A DNA stretch of 64,000 bases, from NCBI RefSeq assembly GCF_017876495.1, contig NZ_JAGIOB010000001.1:992001-1056000 (forward strand). Reading direction: 5' to 3'. The notes beneath the pieces were generated by a model, which was not told the origin of the DNA, made no database searches, and saw nothing but the letters and a program-made list of their open reading frames with translations. This document shows positions 39,143-46,875 of the stretch, piece after piece. Each line of letters starts with the position of its first letter. Positions within the stretch are counted from its first letter, which is position 1. The position numbers and the translations under genes are program-made. Source of the DNA: Microlunatus capsulatus (GTDB lineage Bacteria > Actinomycetota > Actinomycetes > Propionibacteriales > Propionibacteriaceae).

Positions 39143-41314
39143 ATGGAGAGCCATGGGCGTCTCCAAGGTTCGGGGGCTTGGCGATTCGGTCTGTTCAGCG
39201 CGACCACGGGACTGCTGGTCCTCGTGCTGGCCGTGCTGCTGTCGAGCGACCTCCCGGCGGAGGTCCGCACCCTGCTCAGCGGGAGCGCGCTCGTCGGGGT
39301 GGGTCTCACGGCGTGCATCTCGTGCCGCTTCCGGGCGGTGCGGAGCACCGGCCTCCGACGGCGTGCGTACAACCTGTGGTCGCTCGCCTGCCTGAGCGCA
39401 GCGCTCGGCAACCTCGGGCTGATGATCAACGGGGCCCAGCGCGACCGTGAGACGGTCTCGGCCAGCGACATCACCCTGCTGGCCACCCTGGTGCTCGCCG
39501 TCGCCGGCGTCACCACCTTCCCCCTCGCCCGCCGCCGCGGCACCGACCTCGCGCGGATGCTGCTCGACGGCGTGGTCATCGGCGGCTCCATCCTGGCCGT
39601 GGTCTCGATCCGCATCTGGTCCCAGGTGGCGACCATGGACCCCACCGTCGCCGTCGCCAACCTCGCCGCCCCCGTCTTCGACATCGTCGTCGCCACCCTG
39701 GGTGCCCTCCTGTTCATGCGGACCGCGCGCGGGGACCGCTCCGTGCTGGGGGCCCTGGCCATCGGGTTCTCCCTCTACGCCGTCTCCGACCTCCTCTACG
39801 CGCTGCGGCTGGTGAACACCGGGTTCTTCGAGCTGGGCACCCCCGTCGACCTCGGCTGGGTGGCCGGCTACGCCCTGATCGCCTGGTCGGTGGCCAACGC
39901 CACCACCCCGGCCCCCGGGCAGCCGGACGGCGAGGTGGAGAGCTCGCCGGTCGTGGGCACCGCCACCGTCTTCAGCGTCTTCCTGCTGGCCGCCCTGCTC
40001 AGCCTCGTCGGGGTCGAGAACGACAGCGTCAACCTCGTCACCGCCGTGCTGTGGACCGTCGTGCTGCTGGCCGTGCTCGGCCGGCAGTTCCTGCTGGTCC
40101 TCGACAACGAGCAGCTGCGCCGCACGCTGGAGCAGCGCGTCGTCGAGCGCACGCGCTCCCTGCGCCAGGTGACCCGGCAGAGCGACCTCCTGGTGAACTC
40201 CGTCGGCGACGGCATCTACGGGGTCGACCGGTTCGGGCTCGTCACCTTCGTCAACCCGGCGGCCGCCGAGGCCCTCGGCTACGAGGCCCTGGAGCTCATC
40301 GGGCACGACGCCCACGCCACCTTCCACGCCCCCGCGCCGACCGGGCAGGCCTACCCGTCGGAGAGCTGCTACATCGCCGAGGCGATCCGCGACGGCATCG
40401 CCACCAACGCCGAGGAGGACAGCTACCTCCGGGCGGACGGGCTGGAGATCCCCGTCGAGGTGACCGCCACCCCGCTGACCGACGACGGCGCCACCCTGGG
40501 CGCGGTCGTGGTCTTCCGCGACGTCACCCAGCGCCGGGAGGTCGACCGGCTCAAGAACGAGTTCGTCTCGATGGTCAGCCACGAGCTCCGGACCCCGCTC
40601 ACCGCGATCCGCGGCTCGCTCGGGCTGCTGGCCGGCGGCGCGCTGGGACCCCTCACCCCGGCGGCCGGCCGGATGGTCGACATCGCCCTGGTCTCCAGCG
40701 AGCGGCTGACGCGGCTGATCAACGAGATCCTGGACCTGGAGCGGATGGAGGCCGGGGCCCTGCCCATGGAGCTCTCCGACCTGTCCGCCACCGACCTGCT
40801 GCGCACCGCGGTGGAGCAGGCGGGCGTCCTCGCGACGGAGGCCGACGTCTCGCTGCGGGTGATCCACGCCGAGGGCGTGGTGCGGGCCGACGAGGACCGC
40901 GTGGTCCAGACCCTGCTCAACCTGCTGGGGAACGCGATCAAGTTCTCCAGCCCCGGCCAGGAGGTCACCGTGCAGTGCGTCCGTCGCGGCAGCTTCGTGG
41001 AGTTCGAGGTCTCCGACTCCGGGCGGGGCATCCCCGAGGACAAGCTGGACGCGGTGTTCGCGCGGTTCCAGCAGGTCGACTCCTCCGACGCGCGCGAGAA
41101 GGGCGGGTCGGGCCTGGGCCTGGCCATCAGCCGCAGCATCGTCGAGCGACTGGGCGGGCGGATCTGGGCCCGCAACAACCCCGACGGGGGTGCCGCGTTC
41201 CGCTTCACCCTGCCCGTGCCGCTGGCCGTGGAACCCGTGACGGCGCCCGCGGACCGGGTGCCACCCGTCCGCGACCGCCGCGCCGTCCCCGCCCCGGCCG
41301 GCACCGCCCGCTGA
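39143..41314 (+). CDS. membrane PAS sensor histidine kinase
   Basis: A 723-residue sensor. Eight or so N-terminal membrane helices (to about residue 320) of a MASE-like type, a coiled-coil linker (EQLRRTLEQRVVERTRSL), a PAS domain (about 345-455), HisKA with VSMVSHELRTPLTAIRGS (phospho-accepting His near residue 480) and an HATPase domain with LLNLLGNAIKFSS, DSGRGIPEDK and GGSGLGLAIS. ATG 39143 lies eight bases after TAGCGT. Likely partners are the divergent receiver/Hpt pair and the OmpR-type regulator downstream. Confidence 0.94.
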   Translation: MESHGRLQGSGAWRFGLFSATTGLLVLVLAVLLSSDLPAEVRTLLSGSALVGVGLTACISCRFRAVRSTGLRRRAYNLWSLACLSAALGNLGLMINGAQRDRETVSASDITLLATLVLAVAGVTTFPLARRRGTDLARMLLDGVVIGGSILAVVSIRIWSQVATMDPTVAVANLAAPVFDIVVATLGALLFMRTARGDRSVLGALAIGFSLYAVSDLLYALRLVNTGFFELGTPVDLGWVAGYALIAWSVANATTPAPGQPDGEVESSPVVGTATVFSVFLLAALLSLVGVENDSVNLVTAVLWTVVLLAVLGRQFLLVLDNEQLRRTLEQRVVERTRSLRQVTRQSDLLVNSVGDGIYGVDRFGLVTFVNPAAAEALGYEALELIGHDAHATFHAPAPTGQAYPSESCYIAEAIRDGIATNAEEDSYLRADGLEIPVEVTATPLTDDGATLGAVVVFRDVTQRREVDRLKNEFVSMVSHELRTPLTAIRGSLGLLAGGALGPLTPAAGRMVDIALVSSERLTRLINEILDLERMEAGALPMELSDLSATDLLRTAVEQAGVLATEADVSLRVIHAEGVVRADEDRVVQTLLNLLGNAIKFSSPGQEVTVQCVRRGSFVEFEVSDSGRGIPEDKLDAVFARFQQVDSSDAREKGGSGLGLAISRSIVERLGGRIWARNNPDGGAAFRFTLPVPLAVEPVTAPADRVPPVRDRRAVPAPAGTAR

Positions 41315-41403
41315 CCGTCCCGCCCGTCCCCGCTCCCGTCGACCGCCCCCGTCGTCCCGCACCGTCGCGACCGGCGAACCGCCCCCACCTCCAGGAGGAC
41401 ACC

Positions 41404-41982
41404 GTGCCGTCACCGCAGGCCCCCGTCTCGACCGAGACCGCCCCCGACCACCGGTCCGCGCCGTCCGCGCTGACCGGGCTGCGGATCCGGATGAGCCGCA
41501 GCCGCGCCGAGGGTCCGACCCGGCTCGCGGCCTTCGACGCGGCCCTGGTCGCCGCCGGCCTGCAGAACTTCAACCTGCTCCCGCTGAGCTCGGTCATCCC
41601 CCTCGGGGCCACCGTCGACGTGGTCCCGCCCGCCGAGCAGCTCAAGGGCCGCCACGGCGACCTCCTCTACTGCGTCTACGCCGCCTCCTACGCCACGACC
41701 CCGGGCGCCGAGGCCTGGGCCGGTATGGCCTGGGCGCTGCAGACCGACGGCTCGGGGGCCGGGCTGTTCGTCGAGCACAGCAGCACCACCGAGGCCGACC
41801 TGCACGCCCACCTCGGGGCGACCCTCGGCGCGATGATGGAGAACCGCGAGCAGGACTACGTCGAGGGCGGGCGCCTGGTGGCCTCGGCCACCTGCACGGG
41901 CGCCCCGGCCGCGGCCCTGGTGGTGGCCAGCTACCAGACGGCCGGCTGGGACCCCGCCCCGGTGCCCGGCGGTGCGCGGTGA
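41404..41982 (+). CDS. pyruvoyl-dependent arginine decarboxylase
   Basis: A 192-residue PvlArgDC-family proenzyme that cleaves itself at a Ser-Ser bond to make a pyruvoyl cofactor and converts arginine to agmatine and CO2. The family line AEGPTRLAAFDAAL, GLQNFNLLPLSSVIPLGA is present, with cleavage predicted between Ser62 and Ser63; the C-terminal GLFVEHSSTTEADLHAHL matches too. GTG 41404 follows an AGGAGGACACC ribosome site. It lies 89 bases after the histidine kinase and overlaps the next gene (GTGA), an unusual place for a polyamine enzyme. Confidence 0.88.
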   Translation: MPSPQAPVSTETAPDHRSAPSALTGLRIRMSRSRAEGPTRLAAFDAALVAAGLQNFNLLPLSSVIPLGATVDVVPPAEQLKGRHGDLLYCVYAASYATTPGAEAWAGMAWALQTDGSGAGLFVEHSSTTEADLHAHLGATLGAMMENREQDYVEGGRLVASATCTGAPAAALVVASYQTAGWDPAPVPGGAR

Positions 41983-42569
41983 AGGGCCTGGCGCGCGTCT
42001 ACGACGCGGAGGACCTCGGCCAGCACGGCCAGTGGCGCTTCACGCGGGAGTACCACGTCGAGCCCGAGATGACGCTGGCCTTCTACGAGCTCTACGAGGC
42101 CGCCTTCGGTCCGCTGCGGACCCAGGCGATGGCCCGCCAGGTGCTCACCGAGTCCGAGTTCGCCGCCCAGATGGTCGACGACGCCGTCATGAAGTACGTC
42201 GCCTGGGACGACGAGGGCCGACCGGTGGGGATGTGCACCATGACGCGGCGCCTGGAGACCGTGCCGTGGATCAGCCCCCAGTACTTCGAGGCCCGATACC
42301 CCGAGCACTGGGCCCGCGACGCCGTCTGGTACTTCGGCTTCGTGCTCGCCCACCCCAGTCAGCGGCACGCCCGCTTCCTGGACCAGATGGTCGAGATCGG
42401 CATCCGGGACCCGCTGGCCGACCGCGCCGTCTGCGGCTACGACATGTGCGCCTACAACGTCGACACCCTGCCGCTGGGCCAGCGGCTGGCCGACGCCTTC
42501 GAGCGCGTCACGGGCGCCGTCCCCGAGCGCGCCGACGGGCAGTACTACTACACGCTGGACTTCACGTGA
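41979..42569 (+). CDS. GNAT-like acetyltransferase-fold protein
   Basis: A 196-residue protein with a GNAT-like layout: an N-terminal helix pair (LAFYELYEAAFGPLRTQAM), a strand VMKYVAWDDEGRPVGMCTM, and FGFVLAHPSQRHARFLDQMVEIG where the acetyl-CoA loop is expected; the canonical Q/RxxGxG/A is degenerate (SQRHAR), so catalysis is uncertain. Translationally coupled (GTGA) to the arginine decarboxylase; it may act on agmatine or another product, which is inference only. Confidence 0.6.
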   Translation: MKGLARVYDAEDLGQHGQWRFTREYHVEPEMTLAFYELYEAAFGPLRTQAMARQVLTESEFAAQMVDDAVMKYVAWDDEGRPVGMCTMTRRLETVPWISPQYFEARYPEHWARDAVWYFGFVLAHPSQRHARFLDQMVEIGIRDPLADRAVCGYDMCAYNVDTLPLGQRLADAFERVTGAVPERADGQYYYTLDFT

Positions 42570-42675
42570 GCACCCCCAACCCCGGGGCCGGTCCAGGCCC
42601 CACGTCGTCCGGTCCCCCCGGCAGCGCCCGCCGCGACGACGTGCCCACCTCCAGAACGGTCGGTACCGTATGAGC

Positions 42676-43527
42676 ATGTCCACCGGGTCGTCCCCCTCCG
42701 CCGCGCCGACGCAGGCGTCGGGGCGGGTGGCGGTCGTGATCGAGGACGACGCGGACATCCGCAACCTGCTGAGCGCGATCCTCACCCAGGCGGGCTTCAC
42801 CTGCCACGCGAGCGGGACCGGGGCCGAGGGCATCGACGCGGTGCGGACCCACCAGCCGATCGTCACCACCCTCGACATCAGCCTGCCGGGCATCGACGGC
42901 TTCGAGGTCGCCCGCCAGATCCGCGCCTTCAGCAGCACCTACATCATCATGCTGTCGGCCCGCGACGAGGAGATCGACACCTTGATGGGCCTCGACGCCG
43001 GGGCCGACGACTACCTCACCAAGCCGTTCCGCCCGCGCGAGCTGCGCGCGCGGATCGAGGCCATGCTGCGCCGCTACCACCTGCCCGGCCTCACCGAGTC
43101 GGGCGGCCCGGCTCCCGCGGCGACGCCGGCCCCGGCGGCCGCGTCCTCGGCCCCCGCGGCGGCGGCCGAGGACGACGACGAGGCCGGCTGGCTGGCGCAC
43201 AACGGCCTGCGGATCAACGAGGAGATGTGGCTCTGCGACGTCGACGGCTCCCCCGTCGAGCTCACCCGCAGCGAGTTCGACCTGCTGCTGGCGATCATGC
43301 AGGGCGCCCGCCGGGTGATCAGCAAGGACGCCCTCGCCCTGGAGCTGCGCGGGGACTACGCCACGACCGGCTACGTGTCCGACTCCGACAAGCGGGCGGT
43401 CGAGGTGCACATGGCCAACCTGCGGCGCAAGCTCAACGACCCCGTCGGCGCCCCGCGGTTCATCGAGACGGTGCGCGGGGTGGGCTACCGGCTCGCCGAC
43501 GCCCGCCGCTCGACCGCGCGGCGCTGA
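42676..43527 (+). CDS. OmpR/PhoB-type response regulator
   Basis: A 283-residue two-domain regulator: receiver (VAVVIEDDADIRNLL, TLDISLPGIDGF with phospho-Asp, MLSARDE, DYLTKPFRPREL), a long Ala/Pro linker (about 142-168) and a winged-helix DNA-binding domain (VELTRSEFDLLLAIM, VEVHMANLRRKLND, FIETVRGVGYRL). ATG 42676 is chosen because TACCGT lies exactly six bases upstream; ATG 42670 sits inside that spacer. It ends the island of kinase, decarboxylase and GNAT-like gene and is the probable output. Confidence 0.94.
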   Translation: MSTGSSPSAAPTQASGRVAVVIEDDADIRNLLSAILTQAGFTCHASGTGAEGIDAVRTHQPIVTTLDISLPGIDGFEVARQIRAFSSTYIIMLSARDEEIDTLMGLDAGADDYLTKPFRPRELRARIEAMLRRYHLPGLTESGGPAPAATPAPAAASSAPAAAAEDDDEAGWLAHNGLRINEEMWLCDVDGSPVELTRSEFDLLLAIMQGARRVISKDALALELRGDYATTGYVSDSDKRAVEVHMANLRRKLNDPVGAPRFIETVRGVGYRLADARRSTARR

Positions 43528-43557
43528 CCCTCGCCGCCCGACCGGCGGCGCACCTGT

Positions 43558-43612
43558 GAGCACGACGAACGGCCCGGGTCCTGGTGGACCCGGGCCGTGC
43601 GACGTCGTGCTC
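43558..43612. terminator. two-part hairpin terminator
   Basis: Inner perfect 12-bp stem CGGCCCGGGTCC / GGACCCGGGCCG (43570-43597) with loop TGGT, enclosed by an outer 9-bp stem GAGCACGAC / GTCGTGCTC (43558-43566, 43604-43612). It separates the convergent regulator and Hpt-like genes. Confidence 0.75.
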
Positions 43613-43630
43613 AGGCGTCGTGAGCGGTGC

Positions 43631-44077
43631 TCAGCCGGCCCGCTCGGCCGGCTCCCCCAGCCGACGGGCGACCGCGGCGGCCTCGACGGCCAGCCGGGCC
43701 GTCAGCGCCTCCAGCTCGTCGGCGCCAGCCCCGTCCAACACGCCCCGCAGCTCCCGGACGACGGCGGCCAGCTCGGCCGCCCCGACCATGGCGCTGCTGG
43801 ACTCCAGGCTGAGCAGCGCGACGTGCGCCGGCTCCACCTCGTGCTGGGCGACCAGGCGCTCGATCGTGGCCACCCGGCCGTCGAGCAGGTCCAGGTAGTC
43901 CTGCCGGAAGCAGGCCATCATGTCCTGCTCCTGCGGCGTCATCTGCCACTCGCGCGTGGGGCCGGCCGGCCGCGGCGCGTGCTGCGCCGGGGCCGACCGG
44001 TCCTGCGGGCCGTCCGGCTGGACGGCCCGGTCCCCGTGCGAGAGACCGGAGGCTCCCCCGGCCTCCCTCCCCGGCAT
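43631..44077 (-). CDS. Hpt-like four-helix protein lacking the phospho-accepting His
   Basis: A 148-residue protein; residues 47-148 resemble an Hpt domain. The turn motif is SLESSSAMVGA (90-100) against the Hpt pattern HxLKGSSxxxGA, so the phospho-His position is Leu89, Lys is Glu92 and Gly is Ser93. His85 sits one helical turn earlier. It is probably a pseudo-Hpt that binds receivers or kinases without relaying phosphate. Start ATG 44077 has GGGGGAG upstream and touches the stop of a small upstream frame (TGATG); ATG 43942 is an alternative. Confidence 0.6.
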   Translation of the reverse strand: MPGREAGGASGLSHGDRAVQPDGPQDRSAPAQHAPRPAGPTREWQMTPQEQDMMACFRQDYLDLLDGRVATIERLVAQHEVEPAHVALLSLESSSAMVGAAELAAVVRELRGVLDGAGADELEALTARLAVEAAAVARRLGEPAERAG

Positions 44078-44400
44078 CAGGCGCTCCCCCGAGCAGACCT
44101 GGTGCCCGGGCCGCGGCCGGTCCCCCCGACCGGACCGCGGCCTCGTGCCCGGTGCGTCCTCGCGGACGGACCGGTGGCCAGAGGGGAGTCCAGCGGCTGG
44201 ACCGGACTCCTCCCTGGAGGCCGCAGCAGCGCGGACCCTGGCTCCCCCGAACCGGGCCGTGCTGGCGACCACCTCTGCTCGGCCCCGTGCACGGTCGTCC
44301 CGTTGCCGCCGCTCGCGTCCCCCCGGACGTGGGCGGTCGGCCCGGACCGGACTGCGTGGGCACCACAGCGCTCGACCAGCCGGCCTGCCATGGTGTTCAT
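44077..44400 (-). CDS. possible small hypothetical protein
   Basis: A 107-residue open frame starting MNTMAGRLVERCGAH, with AGAGGA six bases before ATG 44400 and a TGATG stop/start junction with the Hpt-like gene. It is Gly/Arg/Pro-rich with no recognisable domain, and its third-position GC is lower than that of neighbours. It may be real and translationally coupled, or merely the leader region of the Hpt-like gene. Confidence 0.3.
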   Translation of the reverse strand: MNTMAGRLVERCGAHAVRSGPTAHVRGDASGGNGTTVHGAEQRWSPARPGSGEPGSALLRPPGRSPVQPLDSPLATGPSARTHRARGRGPVGGTGRGPGTRSARGSA

Positions 44401-44592
44401 CTGCAGTCCTCTCATGTGTGCACAGGACCCGAGGCCCTCGGTCGGGACCCCCCGTCCCGACATGGAGGAGTCTGCTCGGAGCCTCTCTGGCCCCTCTCGG
44501 TATTGCGGCAGGTAATCCTCAGGATCACCTCAAGATCACCTTGTCACGACCACCTGGTGCTCGCCAGCGCGGTCCGTGGTGGACTGGCGGTC
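44401..44592. other. intergenic region with direct repeats
   Basis: About 190 bp between divergent genes. It contains two 11-bp direct repeats at 44521-44542 (listed separately) and otherwise nothing I can name. If the small frame at 44077-44400 is not a gene, the empty stretch is about 515 bp. Confidence 0.5.
44521..44542 (+). promoter_or_regulatory. 11-bp direct repeats resembling an OmpR/PhoP operator
   Basis: AGGATCACCTC and AAGATCACCTT in tandem at exactly 11 bp, followed by a weaker GTCACGACCACC. Eleven-base direct repeats with a TCACC core are typical of PhoP/OmpR-family sites in actinobacteria. It lies 51 bp before the epimerase gene and next to an OmpR-type regulator gene. Motif match by eye. 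Confidence 0.4.
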
Positions 44593-45564
44593 ATGCGCGT
44601 TGCGGTGATCGGCGGCTCCGGCCACATCGGCTCCTCCCTCCTCCCCCGGCTGGTCCGGGCGGGGCACGAGGTGCTCAACCTCAGCCGGGGGTCGTCGCGG
44701 CCCTACGTCGACGACCCGGCCTGGGCCGAGGTCGTCCCCGTGGCGGTGGACCGCGAGGCCGAGGACGCCGCCGGCACCTTCGCCGCCCGGGTGGCCGACC
44801 TCGGCGCGGACGCCGTCGTCGACCTCATCTGCTTCACCCCCGCCTCGGCGCAGGCGCTGGTCGAGGGCCTCCGCGGCCGGACCGGCCACCTCCTGCACTG
44901 CGGCTCCATCTGGATGCACGGGCCGAGCACGCGGGTCCCCCTCACCGAGGACGACCCGCGCCACCCCGTCGGCGACTACGGCGTGGCCAAGGACGCGATC
45001 GCCACGCTGCTGGCGCAGGAGACCGCCGCCGGCGGGCTGGTCACCACCTCGCTGCACCCGGGGCACATCAGCGGCCCCGGCTGGGCGCCGATCACCCCGC
45101 TGGGCAACCTCGACGCCGGCGTCTGGGAGCGGCTGGCGCGCGGGGAGGAGGTGCTGGTGCCGGGCACCGGCGCCGAGCTGCTGCACCACGTGCACGCCGA
45201 CGACGTCGCCGCGGCCTTCCAGCTGGCGCTCGAGCAGCGCGACGCCGCCGCCGGCCAGGTCCTGCACGCCACCGCCGCGCGGGCCATGACCGTGCGCGGC
45301 CTGCTCGAGGTCGCCGCCGGGTGGTTCGGGCGGGAGCCTGTCACCCGGGTCGTCGGCTGGGAGGAGTACCGGGCCGCCACCCCGGCGCCGTTCGCCGACC
45401 AGAGCTGGGACCACCTGTGGCGGAGCCAGTACGCCTCGCCCGACAAGGCCCGGCAGCTGCTCGGCTACACGCCGGGCGAGCCCGACGTCGCGGTCCGCGA
45501 GGGCGTGGACTGGCTGCGCCGGCACGGCGACCTGCGCCACCTCGGGGCGCCGCCGGAAGGCTGA
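44593..45564 (+). CDS. NAD-dependent epimerase/dehydratase (extended SDR)
   Basis: A 323-residue Rossmann protein: MRVAVIGGSGHIGSSLLPRL binds NAD(P), LLHCGSIWMHG gives the Ser region, DYGVAKDAIATLL has YxxxK. C-terminal GWEEYRAATPAPF and SPDKARQLLGYTP are like sugar-nucleotide or isoflavone-type SDRs acting in small-molecule metabolism. Substrate unknown. ATG 44593 chosen by the dinucleotide motif; no good ribosome site. The following aldo/keto reductase on the same strand may share a role. Confidence 0.85.
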   Translation: MRVAVIGGSGHIGSSLLPRLVRAGHEVLNLSRGSSRPYVDDPAWAEVVPVAVDREAEDAAGTFAARVADLGADAVVDLICFTPASAQALVEGLRGRTGHLLHCGSIWMHGPSTRVPLTEDDPRHPVGDYGVAKDAIATLLAQETAAGGLVTTSLHPGHISGPGWAPITPLGNLDAGVWERLARGEEVLVPGTGAELLHHVHADDVAAAFQLALEQRDAAAGQVLHATAARAMTVRGLLEVAAGWFGREPVTRVVGWEEYRAATPAPFADQSWDHLWRSQYASPDKARQLLGYTPGEPDVAVREGVDWLRRHGDLRHLGAPPEG

Positions 45565-45626
45565 GGACGGAGGTGGTGGGCCCACCCCCTCCTCACGCTG
45601 CGCAACAAAGATGTCAGTGTGGGGGC

Positions 45627-46598
45627 ATGGAGTACACCCACCTCGGCCGCACCGGCCTCAGCGTCTCGCGCCTCTGCCTCGGCACCATGAACTTCGGTCC
45701 CCAGACCGACGAGGACGTCGCGCACGGCATCATGGACACCGCCCACACCCAGGGCGTCAACTTCTTCGACACCGCGAACGGCTACGGCGGCGAGGGCCAC
45801 CGCGGCTGGACCGAGGAGATCATCGGCCGCTGGTTCGCCCAGGGCGGCGGGCGGCGCGAGAAGACCGTGCTCGCCACCAAGGTCTACGGCGACATGGGCA
45901 CCTGGCCCAACGAGGGCAAGCTGTCCGCCCTCAACATCCGCCGCGCCCTCGACGCCAGCCTCAAGCGGCTGCAGACCGACTACGTCGACGTCTACCAGTT
46001 CCACCACATCGACCGGAACACCCCCTGGGACGAGATCTGGCAGGCGGTCGACGTCGCGATCGCCCAGGGCAAGATCCTCTACGCCGGCAGCAGCAACTTC
46101 GCCGGCTGGCACATCGCCCAGGCCCAGGCGGCCGCGGCGGAGCGCCACAGCGTCGGCCTGGTCAGCGAGCAGTCGCTCTACAACCTGCTGGTCCGCGACA
46201 TCGAGCTCGAGGTGATCCCCGCCGCGGAGCACTACGGCCTGGGCATCATCCCCTGGTCCCCGCTGCAGGGCGGCCTGCTGGGCGGCGTGGTGAAGAAGAC
46301 CGAGGAGGGCAAGCGCCGGCTCGAGGGCCGCTCCGCGCAGAGCCTCGAGGAGCACCGCGACCAGCTCACGGCGTACGAGGACTTCGCCGAGCAGCTGGGC
46401 CACCAGCCGGGCGACCTCGCGCTGGCCTGGCTGCTGCACCAGCGTGCGGTGACGGCGCCGATCATCGGCCCGCGCACCCCCGAGCAGTTCGACGGCGCCC
46501 TGCGCGCGGTCGACATCCGCCTGGACGAGGCGGCGCTCAGCCGGCTGGACGAGATCTTCCCTGGGCACAAGACCGCCCCCGAGGACTACGCCTGGTAG
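45627..46598 (+). CDS. aldo/keto reductase
   Basis: A 323-residue NADPH-dependent TIM-barrel oxidoreductase. MEYTHLGRTGLSVSRLCLGTMNFG; catalytic Asp/Tyr in FFDTANGYGG; Lys in LATKVYGDMG; His in YQFHHIDRNTPWDE; cofactor-binding IIGPRTPEQF near the end. It resembles the YghZ/GpR-like subgroup acting on small aldehydes. ATG 45627 is preceded by GGGGGC. Terminated by the hairpin at 46625. Confidence 0.92.
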   Translation: MEYTHLGRTGLSVSRLCLGTMNFGPQTDEDVAHGIMDTAHTQGVNFFDTANGYGGEGHRGWTEEIIGRWFAQGGGRREKTVLATKVYGDMGTWPNEGKLSALNIRRALDASLKRLQTDYVDVYQFHHIDRNTPWDEIWQAVDVAIAQGKILYAGSSNFAGWHIAQAQAAAAERHSVGLVSEQSLYNLLVRDIELEVIPAAEHYGLGIIPWSPLQGGLLGGVVKKTEEGKRRLEGRSAQSLEEHRDQLTAYEDFAEQLGHQPGDLALAWLLHQRAVTAPIIGPRTPEQFDGALRAVDIRLDEAALSRLDEIFPGHKTAPEDYAW

Positions 46599-46624
46599 TC
46601 GGCCGACCCGGCCCGGAGACACCT

Positions 46625-46659
46625 GTGCCTCCCGCCCCCGTCCCGGGGGTGGGAGGCAC
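46625..46659. terminator. hairpin terminator after the aldo/keto reductase
   Basis: GTGCCTCCCGCCCCC (46625-46639) and GGGGGTGGGAGGCAC (46645-46659) pair with one mismatch around a 5-nt loop. On the minus strand it would also end any transcript starting near 46781. Confidence 0.7.
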
Positions 46660-46787
46660 ACGTGCTCCCGAGCTCTGTGCCGCGGCGCCGGGCGGCGTCC
46701 GTGTTCCCTCCCCCAGGGGCGAACTCCGGACGCGCGCCCGAGCGGCGACGGGTCGCCGGGGGACGGACCCCGTCGGCGACTAAATCG
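46660..46787 (-). ncRNA. candidate small RNA between the copy-1 element and its hairpin
   Basis: If the TAAAAT box is a -10, transcription would start near 46781 and run to the hairpin at 46659-46625, giving an RNA of about 155 nt. No convincing protein frame is present. Pure inference from promoter-like and terminator-like sequences. Confidence 0.2.
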
Positions 46788-46859
46788 ATTTTAGGTCCTC
46801 GGCAGGCGTCGTTGTCGAGTCCTGTGTCCTGTTCCGGACATAGCCGATAGTGGACATCG
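46788..46859 (-). promoter_or_regulatory. copy 1 of a 36-bp element with -10-like box, convergent intergenic
   Basis: On the minus strand 46859-46824 begins CGATGTCC and ends GACAC, with nested TGTCC / GGACA dyad TGTCCTGTTCCGGACA (plus strand 46825-46840). It matches 55844-55879 at 28 of 36 positions without gaps. TAAAAT (46793-46788), within the near-palindrome CTAAATCGATTTTAG, follows 30 bp later and TCGACA is a possible -35. It lies between two genes that both end here. Confidence 0.5.
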
Positions 46860-46875
46860 GGTGGACGCCGGGGGC

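Noticed and set aside
46779-46795. CTAAATCGATTTTAG near-palindrome as an attachment or IS site
   Set aside because: No integrase, no flanking duplication and no second copy in the window; I prefer a -10 box within it.
46662-46850. 62-residue plus-strand frame after the aldo/keto reductase
   Set aside because: No ribosome site, Arg/Pro/Ser-rich shadow-like composition, lies in the convergent gap.
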